Of a stretch of 64,000 nucleotides of DNA, positions 21,737 to 34,141 are shown one piece after another. The stretch is from Hirsutella rhossiliensis (Eukaryota; Ascomycota; Sordariomycetes; Hypocreales; Ophiocordycipitaceae). The notes under the pieces were generated by a model, which was not told the DNA's origin, did no database searches, and was given only the letters and a program-made list of their open reading frames with translations. Made by a program: the position numbers and the translations under genes. Each line of letters starts with the position of its first letter. The stretch's first letter is position 1. The stretch is from contig NW_025408669.1 in assembly GCF_020360975.1 (NCBI RefSeq), positions 3,286,001-3,350,000 of the forward strand, written 5' to 3'.

Positions 21737-23266
21737 ATGACGCCGCCGCAGCTCATACACCTCCCCGACGGGCAGATGTTCACCGTCTCGCCCGTCTTTG
21801 CCGGCGTGGGCTTCCGGAGCCACGGCCACGGCGCCCATCACCACCCCTACCCCGTCGGCTGGACCGTTGTCCTGCACACCGACGAGGACGAGCTGGCGGC
21901 GGACGCGGCGGGCCGGGCCGCGGGGGGCAGCGGGGTGGAGGCGATGCCGCCGGGGACCGAGACGGAGGAGGAGGAGGAGAGGCGGCGGCGGTCGCGGCCC
22001 TTCACCCTCCCGACACGCCGGGGTGACTCCCTCTTCATCTCCTCCATCGCCAACCCGCCCGCGTCCGAGTTCAAGCCCGCCGCCAGCCCGACGCGCCAGA
22101 TGGCCATGCTGCTCTGGGTCACCCTGTACTGGTACTTTCACCACCCGCCGCCGCCGCCGCCGCCGCCGCCGTCCACCGCCGCCGCCGACTGGCGGGTCCG
22201 CGTGCGGCCCGACGGCGCCCTGCACGGCCGGGGGCTCCTCGCCAAGCTGGAGCGCATGGGGCTGGTGGCCTGCGCCGACGCCGCCGTCGCCGCGCCCGAC
22301 GCCGCCGCCACCGACGTCTTCGTCTCGCAGCCCATGTTCTGGCAGATCCCCGGCCGCCTCTTCCTCTACGCGCCCGAGCCCATCCGCCCTCTGGCGCCCG
22401 ACGCCTCGCCCGTCGCCGGCCCGTCGCCCGCGCCCGGCGGCCCCTTCACCTCGACCTCGCATCTGCCGACCTACTACCCCCCGGCGCCGCTGCAGTACGT
22501 CGCCACCCACGGCGTGCGGCACCCGCTGCGGCCGCGCCCGCCGCGCATGGGCGACGTGCTGTACTCGCGCTTCGTCCCCAGCGCCGGGCGCTATCTCGCC
22601 TTCCGCGTCGCCTCGTCCTCGCCCGAGCCCGTGCCCTACCTCGGCCCCGTCGGCCCCGTCGCCGCCTCCGCCGCCCGTGGCCACGCCGCCCTCGTGGCCA
22701 TGAGCGACGTCGCCCTCCTCGAGGCCTGGCACGCCAACCCGCGCGTCGCCGAGTTCTGGGGCCCCTTTGTGCCCGGCAGCCTCGACCGCGCTCTGCATGC
22801 GCCGCACTCGTTCCCCGTCATCGGGCTGTGGGACGGCGTCCCGTTTGGCTACTTTGAGCTGTACTGGGCCAAGGAGGATCTCCTGGGCCGCCACGTCGCC
22901 GGCGAGATGGGCGACTGGGACCGCGGCGTGCACATCATGGTGGGCGAGGAGTGGGCTCGCGGAAAGGTCGCGCTCTGGCTCACCAGCCTGGTCCATTGGT
23001 GTCTCACGGCCGACCTTCGCACAATGAATGTCTGCCTCGAGCCCCGCATCGACAACCACAGGTAACGCTTTCCCCTGCCTTCCTCCCTTGTTCTCGTCGT
23101 CAGATCACGCACAGCCCGAAACCAATGCCCGGCTGACAACGGGGACAGGATCCTTCGCCATCTAGACGCCCTGGGCTTCGACAAGGAGAAGCAAGTCGCG
23201 TTGCCCCACAAGCAGGCGTGGTATGTCCGGCTGCGGCGCGAGTGCTGGCAAGGCCCGGCTCTGTGA
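21737..23266 (+). CDS. N5-hydroxyornithine acyltransferase (SidL/SidF-like, IucB-type)
   Basis: Transfers an acyl group from acyl-CoA to N5-hydroxyornithine in hydroxamate siderophore synthesis. Two exons, 21737-23061 and 23149-23266, with an 87-bp intron; 480 residues. The C-terminal 170 residues form the IucB-type GNAT domain: LLEAWHANPRVAEFWGPFVP, GYFELYWAKEDLLGRHV, GDWDRGVHIMVGEEWARGKV, NVCLEPRIDNHR, then LRHLDALGFDKEK from exon 2. The N-terminal part holds a nine-Pro run encoded by (CCG)n at about 22,144-22,170 and low-complexity Glu/Arg and Pro/Ala linkers. The C-terminus (GPAL) is not a canonical PTS1, which favours cytosolic SidL-type acetylation for ferricrocin over peroxisomal SidF, but this is inference. 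No other siderophore gene lies in the window. Confidence 0.83.
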
Positions 23267-23516
23267 TGACGGGCCCGACGAGAGAAATCGGCCAAATGTT
23301 AATAGCCCTGGACAAGATGCAATCCGATGCATGGGACTCGCCACGCGGTGCAGCCCGTCATCGCTCAAGCAAAGCAACAGACCGTTACCAGGACATCTTT
23401 GAAATCAAATCTAATCATATATTATATATGCGCATACTACCCTCTGTTAATACATCCAGTTTGAGCCCTCATGACGCCGATTCCCTGCGCGTCCCCCTTT
23501 TCCCAAGTCCAACTGT

Positions 23517-26500
23517 CTACCCAACCCACCTCCGCGCACTGCGGAAGATGCGCAGCCACGGCCCAAACTCGCCCCATTCCTCGACCGCCTCTCGAGGCAC
23601 GTAGCTGCCCACGTCGGCCAGAATCGTACGCTCGGGGTGGGGCATCATGGCCACGAACCGCCCGTCCTTGGCCGACACGCCGGCAACGCCGCCCGGGCTG
23701 CCGTTCGGGTTTAGCGGGTACCGCTCCGTCACGTTGAGGCGGTTGTCGACGTAGCGCAGGGGAACCATGCCGGAGCCGGACAGCTCCTGCAGCGAGTTGG
23801 GCGACGGGAACTCGGCGCGGCCTTCTCCGTGCGAGACCACGACCGGGAGGGCCGAGCCGTTCATCCCGTGGAAAAAGACGGACGGCTTGCGCTCGTCCTC
23901 GTCAATCTTGACCATGCTGTACCGCGCCTCAAACTGCTGCGAGGCGTTGTCGACAAACATCGGCCAGTGCTCCGCGCCGGGAATCAGCTCCTTGATCCTC
24001 GTGAGCAGCTGGCACCCATTGCAAACTCCCAGCGCAAACGTGTCTGTTCGTTTGAAAAAGTCTGCAAACTCCCGCCGAGCATTGTCGTGCATCAGGATCG
24101 ACTTGGCCCAGCCCTGCCCAGCACCGAGCACGTCGCCATAGGAGAAGCCGCCGGGGGCAGCCAGACCTGTAAAGTCGGCCAGAGAGCGGCCATCCAGTAT
24201 GTCCGTCATGTGGATGTCGACCGGCTCGAAGCCTGCCGCCTTGAATGCAAAGGCAAACTCGGCGTGGCCGTTGACGCCCTGCTCCCTGAGGATGGCCACA
24301 CGGGGCGTCTTGCCGAAGAAGCCCGAAATGGACGACGTCAGGGGCAGGATGTTTTCCGACGGCGAAAAAGTGAGCCTGTACGAGATGCCCGGATCCTCCG
24401 AGTCCGCAATGGCAGAGAACTCGGAGCTCGCGCAGGCCGGGTCGTCCCGGAGCCGCTGCATCTCATGCGAAGTCTTGGACCACCACTGCTGCATCTCGGC
24501 GCGGTCAAGCGTGGCAAAGGTGGTGGCGCCGTGGCGAATCGTCAGCGGCTGCTTGCTCTTGGGCTTGACCACGGCAAACTTGCGGATCAGTCCAGCCGGC
24601 GGGCCACACGTCGCAAAGCATCTCTTGAAGTTGATCTCGTCCTCGGCGCGCACCTGGAAGACGGCGCCGAGTTCCTCGTTGAAGAGTGCCTCGAGCATGT
24701 CAGACGCTTGGCCCGACTTGGAGATGCCGTCCATCATCATATCAACGCCGCACCGACCAGCAAACATCATTTCTGCAATGGTCGTAATCAAGCCGCCGTC
24801 GGACCGGTCATGGTATGCCAGCACGACACCGCTCTTGTGCAGCTGCCACAGTGCGTCAAAGTAGTCCGTGATGAGGCCAAAGTTCTTGGCGTCCGGGGCC
24901 TCGTTGCCAATGGAGCCCAGCGACTGCGCCAGCGCCGAGCCTCCCAGCGCCTGCCGTCCCTCGGCAAGGTCGACAAACAGGAGGATCGTGTCTCCCACAT
25001 CCTCGACTCTCCGGAGCTGCGGCGTCCACGTCTTCCTCACGTCTTCAACAACGGTGAAGGCCGAGATGGCAACCGAGATGGGTGCCGTCACGCTCTTCAG
25101 CTCATCCTTGTCCTTCCAAACGGCCTTCATGGAAGTGGAATCCTTGCCGACCGGGATGCTGATATTGAGCTCGGGGCACATTTCCATGCCAATGGCACGA
25201 ACGGCCTCGTACAGAGCCGCGCCTTCGCCGGGGTGACTGACGGCCGCCATCCAGTTTGCAGACAGCTTGACGCGACGCAAGTCGCCCATGAAGTCGGCGG
25301 CGCCAATATTCAGAAGACTCTCCGCGACCGCCATTCTCGCCGAGGCAGCGGGATCAATCAGTGCCAAGGTTGGCTTCTCTCCCACCGCCATGGCTTCGCC
25401 GGTCCGCTGTTTGCCGCTCAGGCTGAAGCCCGTCGCCGTGACCGCCACGTCTGCCACGGGCGTCTGCCACGGCCCAACCATTTGGTCGCGCGCGGTGAGT
25501 CCGCCGACCGTCCTGTCGCCGATGGTGATGAGGAATGACTTTGATCCAACTGCCGGCACCAAGAATACACGCTCGACGGCTTTCTTAAACAGGTCAGCCG
25601 TCGAGATGCCGTCTCCAAATGCCCGTCGCAGGGAGGCCAGCGCATCAAAAGGCGCCAGTTGCGGCTTGCGAGACGTGACTATGCGGTCCTGCTGTCGCTT
25701 GGGAGGGAAGAGGGCGTCCATGGGCAGGTCGATCGGCCGCGGATATTCCTTGGACTCCCTGTCGGTAAGGACCAGCTTAGCCACTCCGCCGGCGTCGGTC
25801 GAGGCAACAGACCCGACGTCGGAGAAGCCACAGCGCTCGCGACGGCAGATGCTGGTAAAGCGATTCATGTTCTCCGAGTTGATCAACAGAACGTATCGCT
25901 CCTGCGCCTCGTTGCACCATATCTGGAGGGGGCTCATGCTGCTGTCTGCGCTCTCGACCTGGCGAAGCTCAAAGTTGCCACCGTAGCCGGCGTCCTTGAC
26001 AACTACAGGCGCACGTTAGAAGGTCCCGCCATCTAGACGGTTCGCACGAGAGCACTTACGTTCGGGAAGAGCATTCGAAAGACCCCCGGCTCCGACGTCG
26101 TGAATCATGGCAATGGGGTTCTGGTCTCCGAGTGCCGTGCATGTATTGATGACCATCTGGGCCCGTCGCTCCATCTACAAGTTTCGAGTCAGATAACGAG
26201 TCACCCCGCTGTTGCGACGAGCGGGACAGCCTCACCTCTGGGTTGCCACGCTGTACGCTGTCAAAGTCCAGGTCGGCGTTTCCATGTCCCGACGCGTTGC
26301 TCGAGGCGGCGCCACCGCCGAGGCCGATGAGCATGGCCGGGCCGCCGAGGACTATGACGTGCGCACCTTCACGGACAAATTCTTCTTCCTTGAGGGCGTT
26401 TTGGGGACGGACCGTCCCCACTCCGCCGGCCAGCATGATGGGCTTGTGGTAGCCACGCCACTCCTTTGCCTCGCTTGCGGGAGAGTCCTGACCAGCGGCG

Positions 26501-27913
26501 GGGGTCAGGAGGGTACGGAAGCAGCCAGTCAGGCATGGGCGTCCGAATTCGTTGTTGAAGCGCGCGCTCCCGATGGGGGCCTCCAACATGATGTCGAGAC
26601 TGCTCGCGTAGTGGGCCGGGCGACCGATGTCGAGTTCCCAAGGAGCGCGGTGGTCGGGGATGAGGAGGTCGGATACCCAAAACCCGCAGAGCCCGCCTTT
26701 GGTGACAGAGCCCCTGCCGACGGCTGCTTCGTCTCGAATCTCTCCACCGGAACCGGTGGCGGCGCCGGGAAACGGTCTGGCCCGTATTCTGTTAGTTGGC
26801 TCGCCCGTGGGTGAAGCATGCATCAACTGGATAGAAGTATGTGCGCTGGACTCACGAGATGGCAGTAGGGTGGTTGTGCGTCTATTCCGGCAAGGGAGTC
26901 AGCAAAAGTCAGATGAAAGAAAGACGTGCACCACAGTGGCGGTCCTTGCCTCTACTTTGGCCAAGATGTGGGCAACTTCGGGGGTCAGCCTCCAAGTGCC
27001 GGTGGAATAGTCGGGTGACCAGAAATTGGCCAGCTCGCCCTGAAGCACAGCCGCGTTGTCGCTGTAGGCAGACACGGTATAGTCGGGCGTCTTTTTGTGG
27101 GTGTTTCGGATCATCTCGAACAGGCTCTTGTCCCGAGGCACGCCGTCGATGGTCCAGCTGGCGTTGAAGACTTTGTGGCGGCAATGCCTGATCAATGCCC
27201 ATGGTTAGCAAAGGGAACAACGTGTATACTAGATTTGTGACCTACTCGGAGTTCACTTGGGCAAACATGAAGAGCTCGACATCGTGGGGCGGCCGGCCCA
27301 GCCTGGTAAAGACGTCGACGAGGTACTGCATCTCGGACTCGTCGAGACTGAGACCCTTTTGCTGGTTATACTCTCGCAAGATGCTGAGCGAATCGCTTCC
27401 ACCGGCGAAGATATCGACAACGACGAGGGGAGACGGCGCGTCGGCCTGGAACATGGCATCCAGGGACGGCCTCTCAAGCGCAAAGGTCTCGGTCATGCGA
27501 TCGTGCAGGACGTCGCGGAACGAGGCGTCCTGGCCTGGCCGGAGAGGCGCCTCAAACTCAACGACCACGAGACGGCCCCTCTCGACGCGTCGCACGTGGT
27601 CCTTGAGCCCGCACACGTGGGCGATGCTGGTGGCCTGCGAGCTCCATGGCGAGAGGTAGCGCGGCGTGACAAAGACAGTGACCGAGTCCGCGCCGCTCTC
27701 CGAGGCCAGCAGCGGCTGCGAGTCGACGTCGTGCAGCAGCTCCTTGACCTGGTCGAGGACGGCGGCGTCTGCGCGCTTCAGGTCGACATAGTAGACCCAC
27801 TGGCCGCGGATGCTCTTGACCTGGGGCTGGCTGGTCTTGTTGGCGCGGGCCCTGAGCTCCTGCGCCGTCGAGGCGGTGTAGCACGAGCCACCGACCAGAG
27901 TCTCGTGCGGCAT
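23517..27913 (-). CDS. ADE6: Phosphoribosylformylglycinamidine synthase
   Basis: Purine synthesis step 4: FGAR + Gln + ATP to FGAM. Six exons on the minus strand: 27246-27913, 26950-27187, 26856-26881, 26236-26776, 26060-26174, 23517-26002. Frames join without a break into 1,357 residues, the family's usual length. Exon 3 is only 26 nt and encodes the THNHPTAI core; the intron before it starts with GC (GAG|GCAAGG), the consensus for GC-AG introns. Domains: N-terminal PurS-like (1-150), FAQVNSEHCRHKVF linker, ATP-binding [13 protein letters not shown], second synthase half, and a C-terminal class I glutaminase with [12 protein letters not shown] (Cys near 1,190) and MMPHPER (His near 1,318). 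Converges on the acetyltransferase gene, 250 bp apart. Confidence 0.96.
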
Positions 27914-28712
27914 CGTGAGCGAAATGGAAGATGCTCGTCGGAGAAATTGGCCGCAACCTGTGATGGACGCGCGCCCCGGTGTCGTGACTCGCCGATCAGA
28001 GCGAAGGCTTTGGTGTTTTGGTGGAGGACGCTCCAGCAATTGACTTATCACCCCTCTTGGGGCTTATCGATACAGAGTAGAGGAGGGGTTGAATTTCTCG
28101 GGCCGGCTGTTTCTCCTCCCACGTGGTCGCGGGCCGGGGCTCAACGGCCGATGACCGGGCTGCCGGGGAGCTGTTTCCAAATGCCGGTGCAAAAGCTCGT
28201 GTTCTTCAACCGCATCTTGAACTTCCAACTGAAGTCTGAACCAAGGCCGCGAGCGTGCTTCTCAATTGCTACATGCCAAGACTGCGTTCTAACAGACCGA
28301 CCAAGGCCGAGGCAAACTACGACGCTGCGCTACCACTTCAACCCTTCAAACACCCAAATTCATCACTCCCATCTCTCCTCAATCACAGAACATTATCAGG
28401 CATGGCTCGTGCAGAGGGGCGCGGACAAAAGAGTAAACCCGGATGCCTGTTGTGCAGATGGAAGGGAAAACTCAGGTACGCCGTGATCCGCATTGCAAGC
28501 CTTTCGCCTGGCAGCGACTTGGCGATTCATCTAACGGCAAGTAGTTGACGTTTCATGCAAACATTGACATGAGAGATCTCTTTATTCCTCCAGTGGCCGA
28601 CATCTTTGATGCCACGGCCATCATCCCCCCTGCGCAGCTCACCAGGAGCCGTTCGAATTCGATGCGTAAAGACACCTCCAGCATGCCCATCCAAGTCAGT
28701 GATCAAGCGAGT
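27914..28712. other. ADE6 promoter and 3' region of the GH47 gene
   Basis: About 800 bp. A 28,402 ATG opens a 49-codon frame with a CxxC motif (GCLLCRWKGK), but no second exon can be joined to it convincingly. Otherwise nothing recognised. Confidence 0.4.
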
Positions 28713-30561
<1,849 letters not shown>

Positions 30562-31318
30562 GGCGCCGACGGGGTGCGAAGTCGGTCGAAGGAGAGGGCG
30601 AGGACTCAGCGCACCAGAGGGATCGGGCGGGAGCTGTTGCTCCTGGCGATGGTTCGGACGGCGGTGCGGGTTGATGGCTTGTCGTCGAGTCTCGAGCCAA
30701 TCGGCCGTCTCAGCCCACGAACCCCGTGTCGGCAAAGGGCCAGGGCGAGTTCTTTTATGGGTCGTTATATATGGGTCGTTATACTCTGGACTCGCCTTGT
30801 CCGCTCGAGTGACAGTCGGAGAAGACAGAATCCTCCAGGAAAATGCCCGAATCTCCGACGACGCACAGGTCTGTCGGCCATCTTTTACAGGGCGAGCAGC
30901 ACCCAACGCTAACTACCGGCCTCAATCTTACAGTGCTGGGAGGCCGCTACATAATTAACTCATAACTTGGTTTCTAGGGCACCTCGCTGATTACCTAACC
31001 ATCGGGCTCTCACGTGTTTCACGTGTTGCGTGTCTGCATCATCATCATTATCATGCGAAGCGTGCGTCTCAACATATCAAAATGGCCCTCACGATGTAAA
31101 AGGAGGCCGTCAAGACACGACTGAGCCTCGCCTGCAAACGGCAATACAGAGACGCTACCTACACTTCACCCCCCTCTTCAAAGCAGCCATCGCCTACCAA
31201 TCGTCCGCCACGTCCCAAGGCCCGCCAATGCCCTCTCACCGAGTCACCATCATCCGCCCACCCAGAGGCCCAGCCGTCCAACATGCGGCGAGCCTCCTGC
31301 CGACCGCACAGCAAAAGC
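30562..31318. other. Intergenic
   Basis: GH47 promoter and 3' flank of the short Zn2Cys6 gene. A repeated GGGTCGTTATA occurs twice near 30,758-30,782, within the probable GH47 promoter. No gene. Confidence 0.45.
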
Positions 31319-31938
31319 TCACCGGTGCCCCAGCACAGAGCGCACATCTCGTCCGCAGCGAATCCGCGCCACCAGCTCCATGGCCTGCCCCTCGCTCCTC
31401 GACTGCAGCAGCCGGTACAGTTCCCGGTGCGCCCCCAGCTCGTCCTGCGCCTCGGCGCATCGTCTCTTGGCCGCCTTGGCCGTGTCGGCGCCCAGGTAGT
31501 CGCACTCGACGTGCCGCTTGTCGCATTCCGAGCACTGCGGCCTAGCGCCGTTGCACTTTGTGTGGGGGGGGCCAGGAAGCATCGTGTGAGCCCGTGTGCC
31601 TGGATAGTCTGCCCGGCAGGTCTTGTCTCGGCGTGGCCGCAACAGCAATCGAGGGCCCTTGTTCTCCGCCTGTTTGACATTTGACATACCTTGACATGGC
31701 GCTTTCGGCACGACTTGCACGCCGCTTCGACGGCCTTGCGCTTGGCCGGGTGCGAGACGCTGCGCCGCGCCGCGTCGGCTTCCGTCGCGGCCGAAGACGG
31801 AGCCGCCGGCGCGAGCGGCCGCTGACCACCGGCACGCCCGCCGTACGCCGGTTCACGCCCACTGGCCCGGCCCGTGCTCGCTTTCGACGACTGATTCGAG
31901 CGTGTCATGTTGTACCCAGGGCGGTAAGCCGAGTCCAT
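31319..31938 (-). CDS. Short Zn(II)2Cys6 DNA-binding protein
   Basis: Two exons, 31690-31938 and 31319-31555, with a 134-bp intron inside the zinc cluster; 161 residues. The cluster reads ACKSCRKRHVK, intron, CNGARPQCSECDKRHVECDY, giving the Cys-x2-Cys-x6-Cys-x6-Cys-x2-Cys-x6-Cys pattern of fungal binuclear zinc factors, preceded by a basic stretch (HPAKRKAVE). A short helix-rich tail (AQDELGAHRELYRLLQSRSEGQAMELVARIRCGRDV) follows. There is no fungal_trans activation domain, so this is either a minimal factor or a truncated one: immediately after the stop another minus frame continues with GELLLCGRQEARRMLDGW, suggesting a frameshift or a missed intron (GTGAGC donor at the stop). Located next to a kinase-like pseudogene. 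Confidence 0.7.
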
Positions 31939-32647
31939 GGACAAGAGCAAGATCTGTCCCCCCCTTCCTTGCTCCGCTTGCCGCTTGCGCCCGGACGCCC
32001 TTTGGATCACGAGCCACGGCTCGTTATATACCCCTCAGCCGTCCCCCCATCCATCCACCCCGTTCATACTCTAGACTCGATATTCAAACCCGCATGCCTG
32101 CCCAGTGCCCGGCTTCCGCTGCCTCGTGGCATGGCAGCCGGTCAAAACACTCCGAAGTCGAGGGCGCGCTACCACGGAAAAGAAACGAAACCCAGCTTTT
32201 GCAGCACGCCGGACAAGCGGTGCTGCGTAGCGGCCCTCCCACGACGGGCTAGGTTCCTGAGCTGAGGCTCCGTTTGTGCCCTTTATCCGACGTATCAGCT
32301 GTTCGTCTCCGCGTGCTTTCAGGGCATGGCCAGCCTCAACGTCCGTTCTGGCAGCTTCGGACTGGATAGCGTAGCCTCTCTCGCTGCCGGAACTGGCATT
32401 GAAGCGGCCGCGACCCGCTCCAACACGTGGCTCTCCGTCCAAAGTGTCTAGCATCTGCCACGTGGCGCGACTGAGGAGGCATCCGTCGAAATCCGTACGC
32501 CGCCCATCAGGCCATGACTGACGACCGACTAGGTAGTCAGTAGTCTATATCCGGACCTGTACCCGAGGCAGCGCCAAGTGCCACGTGGACAAGGCACCAG
32601 GCCGCGAAGGAATCCGTCGTCGGAGACGATATGCAGGAGTCGCTGGC
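31939..32647. other. Intergenic
   Basis: Promoter side of the Zn2Cys6 gene and 3' side of the kinase-like pseudogene. No supportable coding frame. Confidence 0.45.
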
Positions 32648-33603
32648 TTAGGCGCACAAAAGGTCCCGGACGTCGGCCGTGGCCTTGATCTCGGCCGTGC
32701 TGCAGAGAAGGTGATCGGCTCCCAGAGAGGCCATCATCTTCCTCATCGCCTGTTCGTCTCCCTGCACAGTCCCGGCCATGTCCTCGTCTACCCAGCCCTC
32801 CGTAAACCCACCCCCGAGATCAATAAGCCACGCATCGTCCCTCCCATCGATGATAATGTTGCTCGTCTTCCCATCGCCGCAGATCAGCCCTATTGCGTGC
32901 AGGCGGCCGACCGTCTCACGCATCTGCGAGGCCCACTTGGGACGGCAGACTGCCGGAGGAATCCAACGACGCAGCCTGTGTCGGCATGCCGCACAAAACC
33001 CAGCAGTTGCGGAACACGCATCGATGTGGTTAGATGCGATCGGCAAACTCTGCGGGTGTCCTAGAGACATGCCAGCTCTCGGCCTACGATGGAATTAATT
33101 AATCCTCTCCTGTTTCCCGAAAGGAAGGATATCGTCGATACCCAAGTCATCCTTGCTAGCACTATCTGGGCCGCTCTCGCAGGCAGAATAGGAGTACGCT
33201 TTGCCGAGGTCGATAGGGATAATAGTAACATTTCCGCCGGCCGTCTCAAGAAGCTCGAAGTCGAGGGGTTGCGGGGAGGAGCAGAGAGTGTAAGTCCGGG
33301 CTGAAGCATGGAGAGGCTAGACGTAATAGGCGGTGCCGCTTTAGCAAAGGCAATAGGCCTGCCCGTGTCGAGAATCACGCCGAGGACCTCATCCACGATC
33401 TCTTCGTACTCGTCATCGTCTACATCGGCAGAGGTGGCGCGGCCAAGAAGCTGGACGAGGTGATCTGCGACAGACCGATGCTTTGAATCGCAGGCAGAGG
33501 AACTGGGGAAGATGGAAACGGCAGTCCGCCGCCCGCTTAGGTCAAGAATGATGTCTGCTCCGTCGCCGTCGCCGGCATGGAGTTTCTGAACCCGACATCT
33601 CAT
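32648..33603 (-). pseudogene. Broken fungal protein-kinase-like gene
   Basis: Minus-strand remains of a fungus-specific kinase-like gene. From 33,603 one frame carries ISPSSSAC-like and DDEYEEIVDEVLGVILDTGR, then the coherent reading moves to a second frame near 33,330 (LHASARTYTL, FELLETAGGNVTIIPIDLGK) and hits TAA near 33,100. From about 32,990 to 32,650 a third stretch gives the C-lobe: LHAIGLICGDGKTSNIIIDG, then DDAWLIDLGGGFTEGWVDED, matching the HxD loop (degenerate), the catalytic-loop Asn, and a DFG-like Asp-Leu-Gly. At least one frameshift and one in-frame stop interrupt it; part of the break could be introns, but no good splice pair repairs it by eye. Active relatives are multicopy in Hypocreales and Eurotiales. 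Confidence 0.6.
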
Positions 33604-34141
33604 CCATCGGATCCATCGTCATGCGCGGATGGGGACTGCAAAAGAGGGCCACGGAACAGCGGCCGTGTTGAGCTACGAAATGAATTTGGCAAGGCGACGT
33701 TGAAGGACCACGGCATCGAGTACGAGTGGCTATGAAATGCTGAGGCGCTCTGCCACCCAATCAGACCTTTCATCCTGATGCCACACGTCAGATATGTAGT
33801 CCTTGACAACCGATATCATTCATACTTTACCTCTTCTACCCAAAAAAAAAGATTGAGCAAAGAGCACCGCCATCAACAAGAGTTCCAGCAAAGCTCCCTT
33901 TCTTGCTCTCAGCACCAGCTCGCAAAACGCAACAAGCATACTGGCCCCCGTAGTATACACGGCGCAGCTCCGTAGAAAACCGTCCTCAGGTAACAAGCCG
34001 GGAGCAGGACAACAGACCACGCTCCCGGCCAGGAAAAACTCCGCAGCGCCTTGGCTTCGTCATGATAAAGAAAATAGACGTCGAGTCGTTACGAGTGATG
34101 CCCCCCTTCAAAAAAGAACCGAACCATGCCCTCGCTCATCA
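33604..34141. other. Intergenic
   Basis: Upstream flank of the kinase-like relic and 3' flank of the apsB gene. A nine-A run lies at about 33,841-33,849. No gene. Confidence 0.5.

Noticed and set aside
21695..23059. 454-codon minus-strand frame opposite the hydroxyornithine acyltransferase
   Set aside because: Gly/Arg/His-rich antisense translation typical of very GC-rich coding DNA; the plus strand carries the IucB-type domain and a good intron.
23829..25538. 569-codon plus-strand frame opposite ADE6
   Set aside because: Antisense shadow of the glutaminase and synthase coding sequence; no motif of its own.
28402..28551. Short plus-strand frame with a CxxC motif (GCLLCRWKGK) between ADE6 and the GH47 gene
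   Set aside because: 49 codons, no convincing second exon or family; could be a real small gene but cannot be supported.
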